Source of the DNA: Mytilus edulis
Taxonomy: Eukaryota > Mollusca > Bivalvia > Mytilida > Mytilidae
Assembly: GCF_963676685.1 (NCBI RefSeq)
Contig: NC_092345.1
Span: forward strand, 29,101,585 to 29,165,584
DNA: 64,000 nucleotides
Direction of reading: 5' to 3'
The translations under genes were made by a program, and so were the position numbers. A model generated the notes under the pieces. The model did no database searches, was not told where the DNA came from, and worked only from the letters and a program-made list of their open reading frames with translations. Positions 45,675-59,300 of this stretch are shown one piece after another; position 1 is the stretch's first letter; every line of letters starts with the position of its first letter.

Positions 45675-46020
45675 ATTATAAGGAGTGGTTCGAGTGCCAT
45701 TGGGAGAACTCTCCTTCCAATCACAATGTATAAAAATTATAGGTCAAAATACGGCCTTCAACACGGGGCATTGACTCACACAGAACAGCAAGCTATAAAG
45801 GGCCGCGAAATGACTAATGTAAAACAATCAAACAGGAAAACCAACGGTCTAATCAATATAAAATACGAGAAACATGTATGAACCATAACAAAATTAAAGA
45901 CAACCACTGAACAACAATCTCCTTGCTTATGACAGGTGCATACAACTGCAGCTACGCAGCCAGTTTAAACGAGTTAACAGGCGTCAACCTCCACCCTAAC
46001 TTGAGACAATAGTGTAAAAT
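45675..46020 (-). repeat. Bivalve interspersed repeat, second long copy
   Basis: Shares GAGTGCCATTGGGAGAACTCTCC, GGCCTTCAACACGGGGC, AGCTATAAAGGGCC and CCAACGGTCTAATC with the insertion at 20122-20523. It is more diverged. Confidence 0.75.
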
Positions 46021-46476
46021 AAGTACAACATAAAAATACACATTATAAAATAAAGATATTTAAACAAAAAAGAAGTAAAATACACCGAACGGATCAGTTT
46101 GATTTATGACACAATATAAAGCAATATTAATAAAAGGATGTAGGAACAGTGTTAAAAAGACAACTCTAACCAGAGACAAATAGGGTTGAATAAAATAACG
46201 TACACAGATGAATTTAATATAAAAACATTTTTCACCAATTCAAATAATTGATCTGTAATTTGTTGTTCACTGTTCAAGGACAGAAGTGAAAATTGATGTA
46301 TTTCTCTACAGTTAAGAACAGTTGACGCGGCTGTGCTCATATTTGAAATTTTACTGATTTCAAATCTTAGTCTGAGGAAATGAAATGTTTCGCAAGTTCT
46401 GATAGGCAATTTGAGTAATTGAGATTATTTGTATATGGTTACTTTGTGTATTATTTTGTTGTACATTGTGATTTAA

Positions 46477-46864
46477 GGGAGTTCGCTTCTCAGTTAGTTA
46501 ATAATTAGCTTTTCAAAACACTTATTTATATTGATGGGGAATTGATAAAGGAATCAAAAGAGAAAAATAGATACATAGATCAATGTTCTTGTTTTCGAGA
46601 TATTAGCCATTGAAATTTTGGCTGGAAATTATTCTCTCTTGACTTTTCATAGCTTTATCATTGATAAGTTAAAGTTCTCAAAAACTATCAAAAAATAATT
46701 AAAAATCTATAAGACTTTTACAGATGACTTTTCATTATACTTGTAAAAGATATATAAAAAGAAAAATGGGAGTCAATGGGCAACTTTTTTAAGGCATTCA
46801 AATGGATAAACCAAAGGATTCCGAAAATATGACAAAAATCCCCAAACAGGACAAGCGAGCTTCC
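46477..46864. mobile_element. MITE with TTAA target site
   Basis: TTAA (46473-46476), then GGGAGTTCGCTT; the right end is the imperfect inverse AAGCGAGCTTCC-type sequence, followed by TTAA (46865-46868). No coding content. Confidence 0.65.
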
Positions 46865-47329
46865 TTAAATTAATTTGAGTCAAGCCCTTATGTTACAGTA
46901 TGTGCATTTGCTCTCCTGTTACACCACCGATCAATGTTAAAGGGCTAGTTATCCGCTTTCAAACAGTTTTAATCCAAGACGACGAGGGAGGTTTTTAACG
47001 ACCTTGTCTACCCATGAGGGTCCCGCACGCGGTCTGTTATCCAAGACAAATTCTTTCTGTGGCTGTCGCAAATAACTTCTTAATAAATCCCCCACCTGAT
47101 ATATTACACAGGACGTCTAATTGAGATCGAACATTTGAAATTGAAAAGTTTGTGCAAAAGAATAAAAACATGGTAAAACAAAAAAGACTCAAACTAAGGT
47201 ACAGATTGAATCACAGCTTGCATATATTCTGGGGAATGAAACCATTTCCGTCATCAAGATAAGATTAGTTCAATTTTTAATATATATGTAATTATTTGAA
47301 AACTTTCTTTCAGAGATAAATAGCAGAGT

Positions 47330-50300
47330 ATGAAGTCGTTCGTTTTTCTTTTGCTGGTGAGTTTTTGCATTAATCGTGACAATTTGATTTTTCTGTAAAG
47401 TTATATAATTACCTATGCTGCAAATGGGAAAGCTTAGTAAATCAATATTGAACTAATCTAACTCATTTAAATAAATAAAGAATGTTCATATACTACTCCA
47501 AAATTAATTACATTCGTCACAAATTTGTTATTTATACACAGGTACATGTATATACATGTTTTTGATGAACTAGAAATTTAAACAAAATTTTCTTTTTTAA
47601 GAAAACTACACAAGATTAACTGAATGCACTCACTTTATCAAAAAAAGCTATTTAAGATTCCTTTATCACATACACAAATAACATGGTTTTGGTTATATAT
47701 AAATGTAAATGTGAGTTACAAAAACTTCGAAAAATCAAATATGTGATCGTTTTGCCAGTTGAACATTGTTTCCCAAAAAAAGAATGATACTGATTTCAAG
47801 CTGGCTTAAATTGCTTTAAAAAAAGAAGATACTTATCTTAAAAGTTATGACTTACTGGTAGTTGACCTTCATGCAATGTTATTTTCAGTGTCAAAACATC
47901 TTATACTTCTAATTCATTATGATACAATTTCGTCTTTCATTTCCAAAATACTGATTTTAAAGAAGCTGACATTTGTATGATCTGTCCAGGTTCTTAGATA
48001 AAACAAAAAATTAATATGTCATCCATTTCTGGTATTAAATCAAATTCAGATTTTCGTCTGACAGAGTCCATTTTACATTTGCCATATCTTCTTTGTTTCT
48101 AATCGACATTTCATTCATTTAAAGTATTATTGTAAATACATTTAACTGGTAAAGACATTATTATTAGTTTGATACCTTTGGTATTATCCGTCTTTGCATC
48201 TTAATGCTATATTTTTAAATGTAGCAAAACTCTGGTCTATCAAACCGATTTGACCCATTGTCATTACTGGTCGTACGTTTTTCTCTATTTTTTCTTATCG
48301 TCTAATGTAAGATTTTGGAATTTAACTCTCCATTTGATTTTGGTCTATCATAAAGAAAATCAGAAACCTTATCACATAGAACTGATTTCGATATATCATA
48401 GTGTTTCTAGCATTCACAATATCAAAATGAAAAGACAAATGCAGTTATAAGTAGTTTGTCATTTGGGAGGAAAATCATTTTAATATTTCAAGCAATTATA
48501 AATGGGTTGTAATATTTATAACTTCTGTGGTGTAGAAATGACTTTCAAATGACCATCAAACGCAGTTTCATTGAAATAAGAAGAAAACATGTTTCTCTTA
48601 TAGATACAGTATACTGTTCATTCATTGAATGTTAGTTGTCCTATTGGGAAACAGTGGCAGATGACGGCTAAGTCTTATTGTAAATCTCCAGGAAAAGATT
48701 ACACATGTTTATTTGATATCATTAGGCACACATACACAGAAAGTTGTAATGGACCTAAACAGGAACCAACAGGTAACACAAACGTTATTTGAAATACTGA
48801 CCGTGAAAGGGCTGTATAGCCAGTCAAGGTCGTTAAAAACTTCCATTTGTTGTATTTGAAATGTCTTACAAAAGATCTCTATATTTCCAACATATTCCCC
48901 ACATATGAGTTTATTTCAATCCTGTCCTTAAATATAATATATAAAGAGGTAGTACTACATGTAGCAGCTACGGGTTTCACCAAATAAATATTTGCCATTT
49001 TTTTTAACAATAGAGAATATTTTTATTAGAGAATCGGTAATAAGTAGTGGATTTGTAGCTGAACCTGTTTCTACTTTAAAGACAACTGTCTGTGATACGT
49101 TTTTGACAACAAATCAAGGGAATTTCCAAAACATAATTTCGTATTTTGTCTATTTACTTATACACTAGCTGGAAATGTATGTTCATACCCACACGGTTCA
49201 CATCTATACTCAGCCATTTGACAATTTAACATAGGTTTTATATAACTTAAATAAAGTGTTACTTTCGATTTTTAACTCCAAATTTCATATTCGAAAATAC
49301 ATATTTTATTTTATTTTTAATCATTACGAACTATTTAGTCCGGCAGATCGGTGAAAAAATTGCTGAAATAATGAGGAAAGCACCAATTTTTGCATGATGG
49401 TACATTTTTGTGTACTGAACAATATTAGCTATGGACCCACCCTCAAAATTTAATATGGCGGCTTATTTCAAGATGGCTGTCGTACGTTCTAAAATATTTT
49501 CCAGTATTGCACAAACCACAGTGGATTTGATGCTGGAAGAACAAAATTCAACATATTTGAATGACTTGGTGTACTTAGCAAGATTTTTTTTTTTATCTAT
49601 CTTTGAAATACAAAATGGCGGCTATTTTCAAAATGGCCGCCTTGAAAAATAAGCAAATATTCATTATTGAGAATTGAACTGAATACTAACATTTTATTGA
49701 TGTTTAGTGTCATTTGGTATCTGTCCCAGGTCTCTCCTTTTTGATTTTACCTTGCTTGTCATTTCATACACAAAGTAGTAGCTTTCATTAAAAGCTGCAC
49801 TATTTGTTGTCTTGGATCACACATAAAAGCTGTGATTTGTGATTTATCTGCCTTATGATATCATTCAGTGTCTATCTTATTTCTTGGGTCGCAATACTTT
49901 GCAATTTGAGATATTATATCAGTGAAATGGCAGGAATTGAGGACAACAAAGCCAAGAAATTGAATGGCAGAAACTGAATCACTCGGGGATATGGAGAAAC
50001 CCACAGCTGAAGACGCTTAAACAGAGGACAGCTCAGAAATGACTCTTAAACAATTGTACCAAGAATTTTTAGCAGATAGAAAATCTAATGCTCAAAGAAC
50101 AGCTCAGATTTACCGCAATATAACACAGAGAAAAGCGCGAATTTATAGAATATGTGTTGGTCTCATTACGAATCAAGCTTAACAGAAAGAGGCAATGAAT
50201 ATAAATAACGAACAGATGGGAGCAATATCTCAGCAACTTTAGCAGTCTGAAGAGAGGATAGACCACAAGATAAGTGGTAATTGCTTGTCGGAATTGATGG

Positions 50301-53300
50301 CTTAGACCAAGAAGATATTCAATGTTATGGTGAGACGAATGGACAAGCTGCCAACAACTGAGGAAGGAAACACAATTTAAAAGTGCATTTAAACAGCAGG
50401 GTACCTTCCAACAACTGTTGTAAATGAATGAGTGGACAATCGAAATAAAGAAGTTAAAATTCCTGCAATGGACACATCATCTAAGCCAAAATTTGACCTT
50501 AGCCAGTACAACGCAAGTTTACCAAAAGAACACATCAAAATCCATGCCTTGGGTCTTTCCCCAATTGTAGTTCGCATACACTATCAACCGCGCCAACTAT
50601 GTTGAAGGTGTCTTCACCTTAAGTCAAAAGCCCTATGTCAGGACCCTTGGCACTGCATGAGACAGTTCAAATTTTTTTAACAACAATCTCCATTTAAGAA
50701 CATACTATAGCCCTCTAGTACTAATCAAGGATACCAGCAAAAGGCTTCTTACGTACACTTGCCATCTACTTTGAGTCAATAATATTTGGTTCAAAGCAGC
50801 CCACCATTACAGAAACAATTGGCTGCAAGTGGATCCTACCTTCTCCAATGCTGAATGCAGTGCCTACTTATTGGATCATCCACGTCGAGTCAATGGCAAA
50901 TCCCACATTTATCACTCCAATTATGACAACCTCGTCAGCTCCTGGAGCTCTAACAGGATTCCCATAACAGCAAGCTGACTCCACTCACCGATCCAGGAAA
51001 GGGCAGAGGAATTCAAAAGAGTGTGGCAACAGCTCTTTTTCAGACTCCTTATTGGAGAGAGAACATACCCGATGGCAAGAAAATCTTGGTGCAAGGGACC
51101 GGAGCCGAAGCTCACAGCTCCCAAAAATGCTAAAACTCAATTGAAGGGGATCCTTGAATTAGGAGGCGTTCATTTACCAATTTGAACGAACTGCCGGTAG
51201 ATGACAATGGGAAACAGGAAAAATGTGTGTAGGCCCCAGATTGCCAGGCCGATGGTGGCTTGAGTACGCTCGCAAGGTAAACACAGATGATGATGTCAAG
51301 GCCTTAAAAAAGCATTGGAGCAGCGCTTCAGCAAGAAAGACGATCAAACCAGATTTTAACTGAAGTATTCCTCCGAGGATGTAAAGACAAAGATTCTTCA
51401 AGGCTTGTACGAAAAATCACAAGAATAGTGAACTCAGAGGAAAATAAAATCTGAAAGTCCCTATTCTTGGCAAAATCAAATGACAAAACACATCAAAACC
51501 GAATGGACAACAACTGTCATATTCCTGACTTGGTACAGGCATTTTCAAATGTAGAAAATGGTGGATCAATCCGGGTTTTATGGCGCTAAACCTCTCACTT
51601 TGTACGACCGTCTCATTAAATTTCGTTATATTTACAATGATGCGTGAACTAAACAGACATAATAAATAAAATAGTCAAACTATTGGTACAGCAGTTATCA
51701 TAATAGAGAGAAAACCATAAACATTCAATAAGGCGTTAAAACAATTGAAAACCTCAATAGCAAACTAGATGGCGATATATGGATAAAAAATTGCCGATTA
51801 TGACCATCGACAAGTCTACTTTGCTGATGGCGCAGTATCACCGACCGATAAAAGAAATATGAGCAGTCCTTTGGATAATGAGGTGCATAACCTCACACAA
51901 ATTGTCACGAAACTAGCTGGAGTTATGCTTTCAACTAATCAGTATAACCGTGGATTGACCGATCAATATAACATCGGTTCTTCCGATCAAATACGAGTAA
52001 TCATGGAAGATCACCAGTTCAATGGCAGATCACCTGATCAATATACAAGTGGAAGATCTCCTGAGCAATACGATTGCGGTAGATCGTCAGATAGAAATAC
52101 ACCCAAGCTTAATTCCTATCGATCACCAACACCCCACTAAGCTAGAGATCATATAAATGTAGCCCCTTAAGACAACGCTAAGTACATTGTATCTCCACGG
52201 ACAAACTCAAGAAATCCTAGTTATTTCAGACAACGGTCACCTTCACCAGGATACGGAGCAAATCAAAGTGCTACCCCAAAAATGGAGTCTTTTAACAGCA
52301 AATGGTCGGACCAGTAGGCTAACGCACGATTTCAAAATCTATTGGTCAAGAAACATCACCTCATCACAACGCCTCGTCCGATATTGTCAAAAGACGAACC
52401 ATTTGATAGAGCTTGGCAGTACGACGTACTATACATTAGCAGAATGTGAGCATGATTGTGGACACTGCAGCGATGATAAATTAGAAATTAATTCCGGCAG
52501 AACATTGAGATTTGAAGACGGAAACGCAACATGGTTTGGGTTAACATCTTGTTATTGGGAAGATTATAAAGAACGACTCTTGACATTAATAGAGTAAACA
52601 TACAATTGGATGTATGCAAAGAACCATTAACAGACGATGTTATACTTTAAGTAAGGCTAGATATTTTGGACACATTGAGCGCAGTGACTAACTTGAGTAC
52701 TCCCACACTTACCATCAACAATAAAGTGATAAATGCGGCATATGTTAACAGTGGAAACGAGATTTCAGCTCAGCATATTTGCATAAAACGAAACATCACA
52801 GTTCCGCAAAACACAGAAATGACTGTTACCATTAAAACTAAGAAAGTTGCTGACCAGGAGTGCATTTCAGGACCATGCTCGCTCTCTGAATAGTTGCGAA
52901 TTGGTTTCGCACGTAGTTGGAAAAGGAAATAGTTACCCCACAACCATTTAAAATGATGGCAATCGTCTCTTCCGCCTGAAGATAGGTACACCTATTGATT
53001 ACATAGAATGATTTGACGATGTAGTGGGTACGGCAGATGAAAATGCGATAAGTGACGTAAGACGTGGCATTGAAGAGACACGAGACAAGGTGCCCTCGGC
53101 ACTGCCTCAATGTTCAGATGAGTAACCTACTATTCCACCACATTTAACCGACCTATATTCACGTTCAATCGACTCTTTGCAACCTATTTCATTCCAACCA
53201 TTAAAACTAAAAGCGTTTAAAGAACAATTACAATAACATGTAACATATTGATTGACATTTTGAATTTCACTATTTGTTTTTGTATGTATATGCAGCCATA

Positions 53301-56300
53301 TTTGCAAATGTATGTGTTATAGAAATAACCAAATTAATTTTTTTTAATTTTAAAATGAATTGATAACAAATTCAAGAACATGAAGTCCATTTTGAAAGAA
53401 TCATTACTTTAATTTCCGAAATTATATAAAATACCTTTAGGGCAATCTTGATATCTATACCGTTTTTCCGCCATCTTGAAAATGGCAGCCATATTGGATT
53501 TTTCAGAGTGGGTCCATAGCTGAAATCAAAGGGTATATAACCAATAACTACTATGCAAAGTGTCATGTTTTCCTCATTAAGTGAGCAATTCTGCTCTATA
53601 TCTGCACAAATCGGCCGGACTAATTTAAATTGAATTGATTTTGGTATTTACGATTTATTTCAAAAGACATATGTTAGTAAACACAATTTATTTATCTTGA
53701 AAAGTTTAAAAATTCTAACTACTTAATTTTAAAACCTTTGAAATCATTATTTATAGTATTTGGCAACATGTAATACTATCAAGTTGTCTGAGGTAACCAT
53801 TTAGCCTTACTAGGGAAAACGGTAGTATTACATTTTCCCAGCATTAGGTTGGCCTTTTGTGTACCCAAGACAGGTGAAGGAAGTCAACTTAGGAGCGCTG
53901 TGATTGGATGTAAGGGTACAATATAATTTTAAAACTTATTGAAATATTTTCTAGAGAATTATTCGAAAAGGCTTTCAAAATTTCATAAATTTGGTGCAAA
54001 ATGACGGTGGGCATGGATAACATAAACCAGCTCCGTTGGAAATTGGTAATAATACTATATGGCTTCAATTTTTAGAATACAGTAATAAAGTACTAACACC
54101 ACACAAAACTGTTTTATCCAGGTTTTTATTATAAAAACTGGTAAATTTAGAAAATGTTAGTATTGTCGCCTATGGCAGAATAAATAGTACCGTTTTCCCT
54201 ATACTCAAGATAGCAAGGGAAATCAAAATCAATCAGACTTCAGTCATATTATACTTTTTTGAAACATTTGATAAGAACATTTGATTTTTATCACAAAGAA
54301 TAGAAATTTTTATTTGAGAACAGTACTGTGTTGAGAAAAGTGCTGAGTCATCATAATAAGTCAAATTGATGGGTACTGATATAAAACTTTATTCTAGGGT
54401 GTCAATATTAACTATATTGTATAAACTGCACCAAACTATTGTTCTTTTTTATTTGTTTTCACCTTTCGCAATGATCAATTCAATTGGAAAACCCAGAATT
54501 CAAGTCGCGACAAATATTTTTAACTGAAATATTTGCCTTTTTTGTTGTGTAACTCCCTAAATGTGTCAATTGGGTATTTCCCTTGACAAAATCTATAAAA
54601 ATTGGATATTGTCTGGTTAAGTTTGTACTGTTTATAAAGTAAGGCAGTATTTGGTCATACTACAAGCATTTTCACTGTTAGAATTGTTCATCTAAGAAGA
54701 AAAGAGGCCCACTTGAGGATAAATTTAGATAGAATTTATACTCTCCTATGTAAAGAATTGCTCACATTGTTGGCAATTCATGCAGCAAATATTCCAATAG
54801 TGCTTCATTTTGTAGTTTTTATCTTTTATTATATCAGGCATATATAATTTGTCATTTTGTACTGTTTGAAAGGACTTTTGTTGGAATTTAATACTCCCAA
54901 GGGACATAACTCAGCTTTTTCATAGATTAATACAGGCAACAAAGGCAACTTTACAACTGAGTATTTTGCAGATTTAATGTTTTAAGTGTCTAATATCCTT
55001 GTTTTTATCATCTCAAGACAGAATAATGGATTTTATAACCAGCTCTGAAATTTTAAACCACAATATGTCATATACTAAAGCATGGAATGGAGATTAGTAT
55101 GACAAATCTTGAATTTGTGCTTATGTTGTAAGTTTTGGATAAAATGTATACAAATTGAATGGAACTGTCATTTTTATCTGTTTAAATGGAAATGTTTATT
55201 ATTCTTTTTAAATAAGATAAGATATAGTTGGATACAGGTTGTTTGTTAAGCCTTATCTGAAAGAAGTAGATAAAGAGGTAAATCAGCATGTAGGGGTGGG
55301 GACATAATTATCCATGTTTCTTTAAGTAATAGGGACATACAAGTATTAAATATAGTCAAGGTTTCCACAATAACCCAGTATTGCATTGATGGTGTCATAA
55401 GAATTCTTTATAGCTTTGTGTCACAGTATAGGGAAAACGGTAGTATTACATTTTCCCAGCATTAGGTTGACCTTTTGTGTACCCAAGACAGGTGAAGGAA
55501 GTCAAATTAGGAGCGCTGTGATTGGATGTAAGGGTACAATTTATTTTTTTATTTATCTATGAATAACTGCAGTGTGTAAATTTACAATATAAATTTTAAA
55601 ACCTATTGAAATATTTTCTAGAGAATTATTCGAAAAGGCTTCCAAAATTTCATAAATTTGGTGCAAAACAACGGTGGACATGGATAACATAAACCAGCTC
55701 CGTTGGAAATTGGTCATGATACTATTTTGCTTCAATTTTTAGAATACAGTAATAAAGTACTAACACCACACATGACTGTTTCATCCAGGTTTTTATTATA
55801 AAAACTGGTAAATTTAGAAAATGTTAGTATTGTCGCCTATGGCAGAATAAATAGTACCGTTTTCCCTACTAATCCTGATCTACATTATGAGTGTAATTCA
55901 CTGGTGTTAAACTGATTACAGCAATTACGGTGATCCGAACATGGCGGAGCCCAAAACTGGTAAAATTGTCTTTTTGTAATTTCTCCGTGTACACGCGTTG
56001 TTTTAAAGAATTACTCAGCCGCTAGGTTGATGTGTACGGTATTGATGTATGTGTGTGTTCTTAATATCATATGTAACCTTGTAACCTTGTTACCGAAATA
56101 ATATCCATTGAAAATTTATGAAAGATCACCGTAACTTCAAAAGAAGATAGTCATAAGTTCTGGACAAATAACTGTATAAAATATGTATATGATCATAGCA
56201 ACTGATTTGTCAGAATCCTCTGCTAACGGAATATTTAATAAAAAAATGATGTGTAAAGAAAACAACAAACAACATTCGTGATTGAAAAATTTTTTCAACT

Positions 56301-59300
56301 TAAAAACACCATTTGCATAAGTTTACAATTTATCTATTACATAATGAAGCAAACAATCAGATATCAAGTTGACGACATTGGTGTCTTCTCAATGCAATTT
56401 TGCCCATTTTTTGGAATTTTTTTTTTCGAGTCACATAATTGTAGGGCAGAAACAAAAATTAAGGAATAAATTGATTGATATGTTCTGAGTTTGACTGTCC
56501 CTCTGGTATCTTTCGTCCTTCTTTTTCGAATATCTTATAATCAAGTTACGGCTATCATAACAAACATAATTCTTGGAGTTACGATGATCCTCCGAAAGTT
56601 TTCAATGGCTATTATTTCGGTTACAAGGTTGCATATGATATTAAGAACACACAAATACCACAATACTGTTCATATCAACCTAGCGGCTGAGTAATTCTTT
56701 GAGACAACGCGTGTACACGGTGATCAGTTTAACACCAGTGGTATTTGCTACAAACCTACATTTGAATGATGCTTCAATTCATGTTGCGTCCACAAATGAG
56801 TAGAAGTTACGGTTTTTATATGAACAATTAGATATAAAATTTGTTTAAACTGTTTTCGTTTCATTAAGTTTAGATTAACTTAGCATTACTACATTTTGCA
56901 TCCATTACAACTAGTCAATAAACTAGTATCATCAGTGGTATTCATAACCGAATCCTCAGCTGGATTTCTCTTGCTACATATGTATAATTTTGTTGATTTA
57001 AAAAATTTCCAGTCAAGTTGTTTATAGCAGTGATCTTCTAGTCGTTGGTAACGAAAGTCAACGGACGGTGATATCAACAGCAAGACATTCAAACATTGTA
57101 CACGGCATGAATTTTTTTATTGTAAATTTTTTCTCGACGAAAATAATGTTTTAATGTTAGAGGTATTATATATTTCATTTTCATATAATGGCGATGATTT
57201 TGTTTCTGTTATGAATGTTTGGTGTCTTTCCTTTATTACCGTAAGCATCTTGACAGCTGCAAAAAGTAAAATAAAGAAAAGACCGATCTCCAGGGAAATT
57301 TAGAAACACAAAGTCCTTAATCAATGGTAAAATCAAAAGATCAAACTATCAAACGAATTGATAACAACTGCAATTGTTCTGACTTGGTACATGCCTGTAC
57401 CAAGTTCTTATGTAGAAATGGTGGATTAAACCTGGTTTTATAGCTAGCTAAACCTATCACTTGTATGGCAGTCGTTTATGAGTTCATCATAAACTGCTTA
57501 TCTATTTTGGTGATTATAGATAGTAGTTTTTTGGGTTGCATATTTAGGTGCATAAAAAGGAATGTCCAAGTTAACATTTTATATATATATATATATATAT
57601 ATACAACTCGTCTAAACATCAACCCAACAATGTTAGATCTGTAAATTTGCTTTCGCAAATTTTTGGTTCTTCCCTCGCCGGGATTCGAACCCATGCTACT
57701 GTGATATCGTGACACCAAATCGCCTGCACTGCAGCCGTCCCGCTAGACCACACGACCACCTGGGCTCTCAAAAATAGAGCTTTCGGTGGGCATGTGTTAC
57801 CTTTCCACGTCAGTTTTAATCTAGCGGCGTACTACAGTACATGATATATAAGGCATGAAGATGTTATTGTTACAGATCAGCTAAATTATCTATAGTAAAG
57901 GATCCTACAAATTAATGTAAGATACAGTCACAGAAAATAATTATATTCATAAGTACGTCTGAGTCAGTGACAACCCTACAACAGATGTATCCATCGGATC
58001 GTCATCAATGATGGTGATACATGGCTGTGTACATAATGTATATACAACTCGTCTAAACATCAACCCAACAATGTAAGATCTGTAAATTTGCTTTCGCAAA
58101 TTTTTGGTTCTTCCCTCGCCGGGATTCGAACCCATGCTACTGTGATATCGTGACACCAAATCGCCTGCACTGCAGCCGTATATATATATATATTTTTTTA
58201 AAAGTACAATTAACATGTTTCTGCAATCTCCGAAACTGATAAAGTCGGAGATTGTTACAAGTACTGTCATCAGGCAGTCAGCGGAAGTAGAATGAATAAA
58301 ATAAGAAACCAATGGTAACAATTGAAAAGACAGCCAGATTTAGTTTTTACCTCAATATCCCCAAGTATCTTAACATGAATAATAACTAAAGAGGATATCA
58401 AACTAAAAGATGATTACTTCAGTCGAAGAAGGCAGACTAATGTAAATTTACCCCGATTTTCTCGAAGTTCGAAAGTAAGTATTTGTGGAAGATGCAGATC
58501 TTATGATTAAAATTCTAATGGGATGATTCTTTTATGTCACTTTAATCATTTTCACAACAAGATTTGACTATACCTTATAGTTAGAGATAGAGAGAAATAC
58601 AAAGGGATATTAAATTCATTGGTCAATGAAAACTGAATCGTTATCTTTGAATAGACAAAAAAAATAAAAAGATTAACAACAGAATACAGTATAGAAAACT
58701 AAAGACTGGGTCACATGTACAAAAGGGGTATGAGTGCTATCAGGTCATATGAAAGGGTAAGCATATACTTCTTCTCATGTAGTAACCGTAGTTTTGTTCA
58801 TGTAATTATAAACTTGCTGATCAGTCGTATCCTGTAATGTCACATTCGAGGATAAGAGGACGGGATTGTGTTTAATTGAGAATAATTGGAATAATTATAT
58901 GTAAGTCTGCATTTGTAATACAGATTTTTCATAATGCTCAACCAGCTCTTGATGCAGCCCGAAAACATTTCGAATGGGTGACTTCAACTTAACAACCCTG
59001 AAATTATGGTTTAATAGCTGCACTTCTCCTATCAAGGAAATCGTGTTAGGAAATGCAAGATGTAGGATAGTGTATCAATAAAGAGGAACTCAATATGCAT
59101 GAGCTGCTTGAATGTAGCTAAATAGAACTGTTCTGAATGCGGAAGCTGAAATAATCTGTTTTTTATTCTGAATTATTCGATCTTGAACATGGAAAAACGA
59201 CACACAAACATATTTATCCTCTTTAAGGAGGCTTGAGGGAACAAACAAATAATTTTTTTCATTACACATTTTATTTATAACACTATTAGTTGTTACTTTA

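Larger units (their letters stand above)
49335..53623. mobile_element. 4.3-kb TIR element containing a retroelement gag relic
   Basis: Begins TTAGTCCGGCAGATCGG and ends with the inverse CCGATTTG..GCCGGACTAA type. Inverted similarity extends about 150-200 bp inward, including GCTATGGACCCAC..T, AATATGG and TTCAAGATGGC at both ends (about 49428-49490 and 53465-53525). TA flanks fit a TA target. The interior carries no transposase that I can see, but it does carry retroelement-like coding relics (next two entries) and a copy of the 32150-type repeat (51440-51720). Sits in intron 2 of the cysteine-rich gene. Confidence 0.7.

Noticed and set aside
57640-57760. Possible genuine tRNA genes in the TTCGAA-containing repeats
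   Set aside because: A and B boxes are present but the arms do not fold into a full cloverleaf with an anticodon stem as far as I can see, and the copies are SINE heads.
57947-58321. 124-codon minus-strand ORF, and the similar ones at 57476, 62231, 62344 and 62706
   Set aside because: All are readings through the 441-bp SINE-containing repeat, including its tRNA-like head; they are not proteins.
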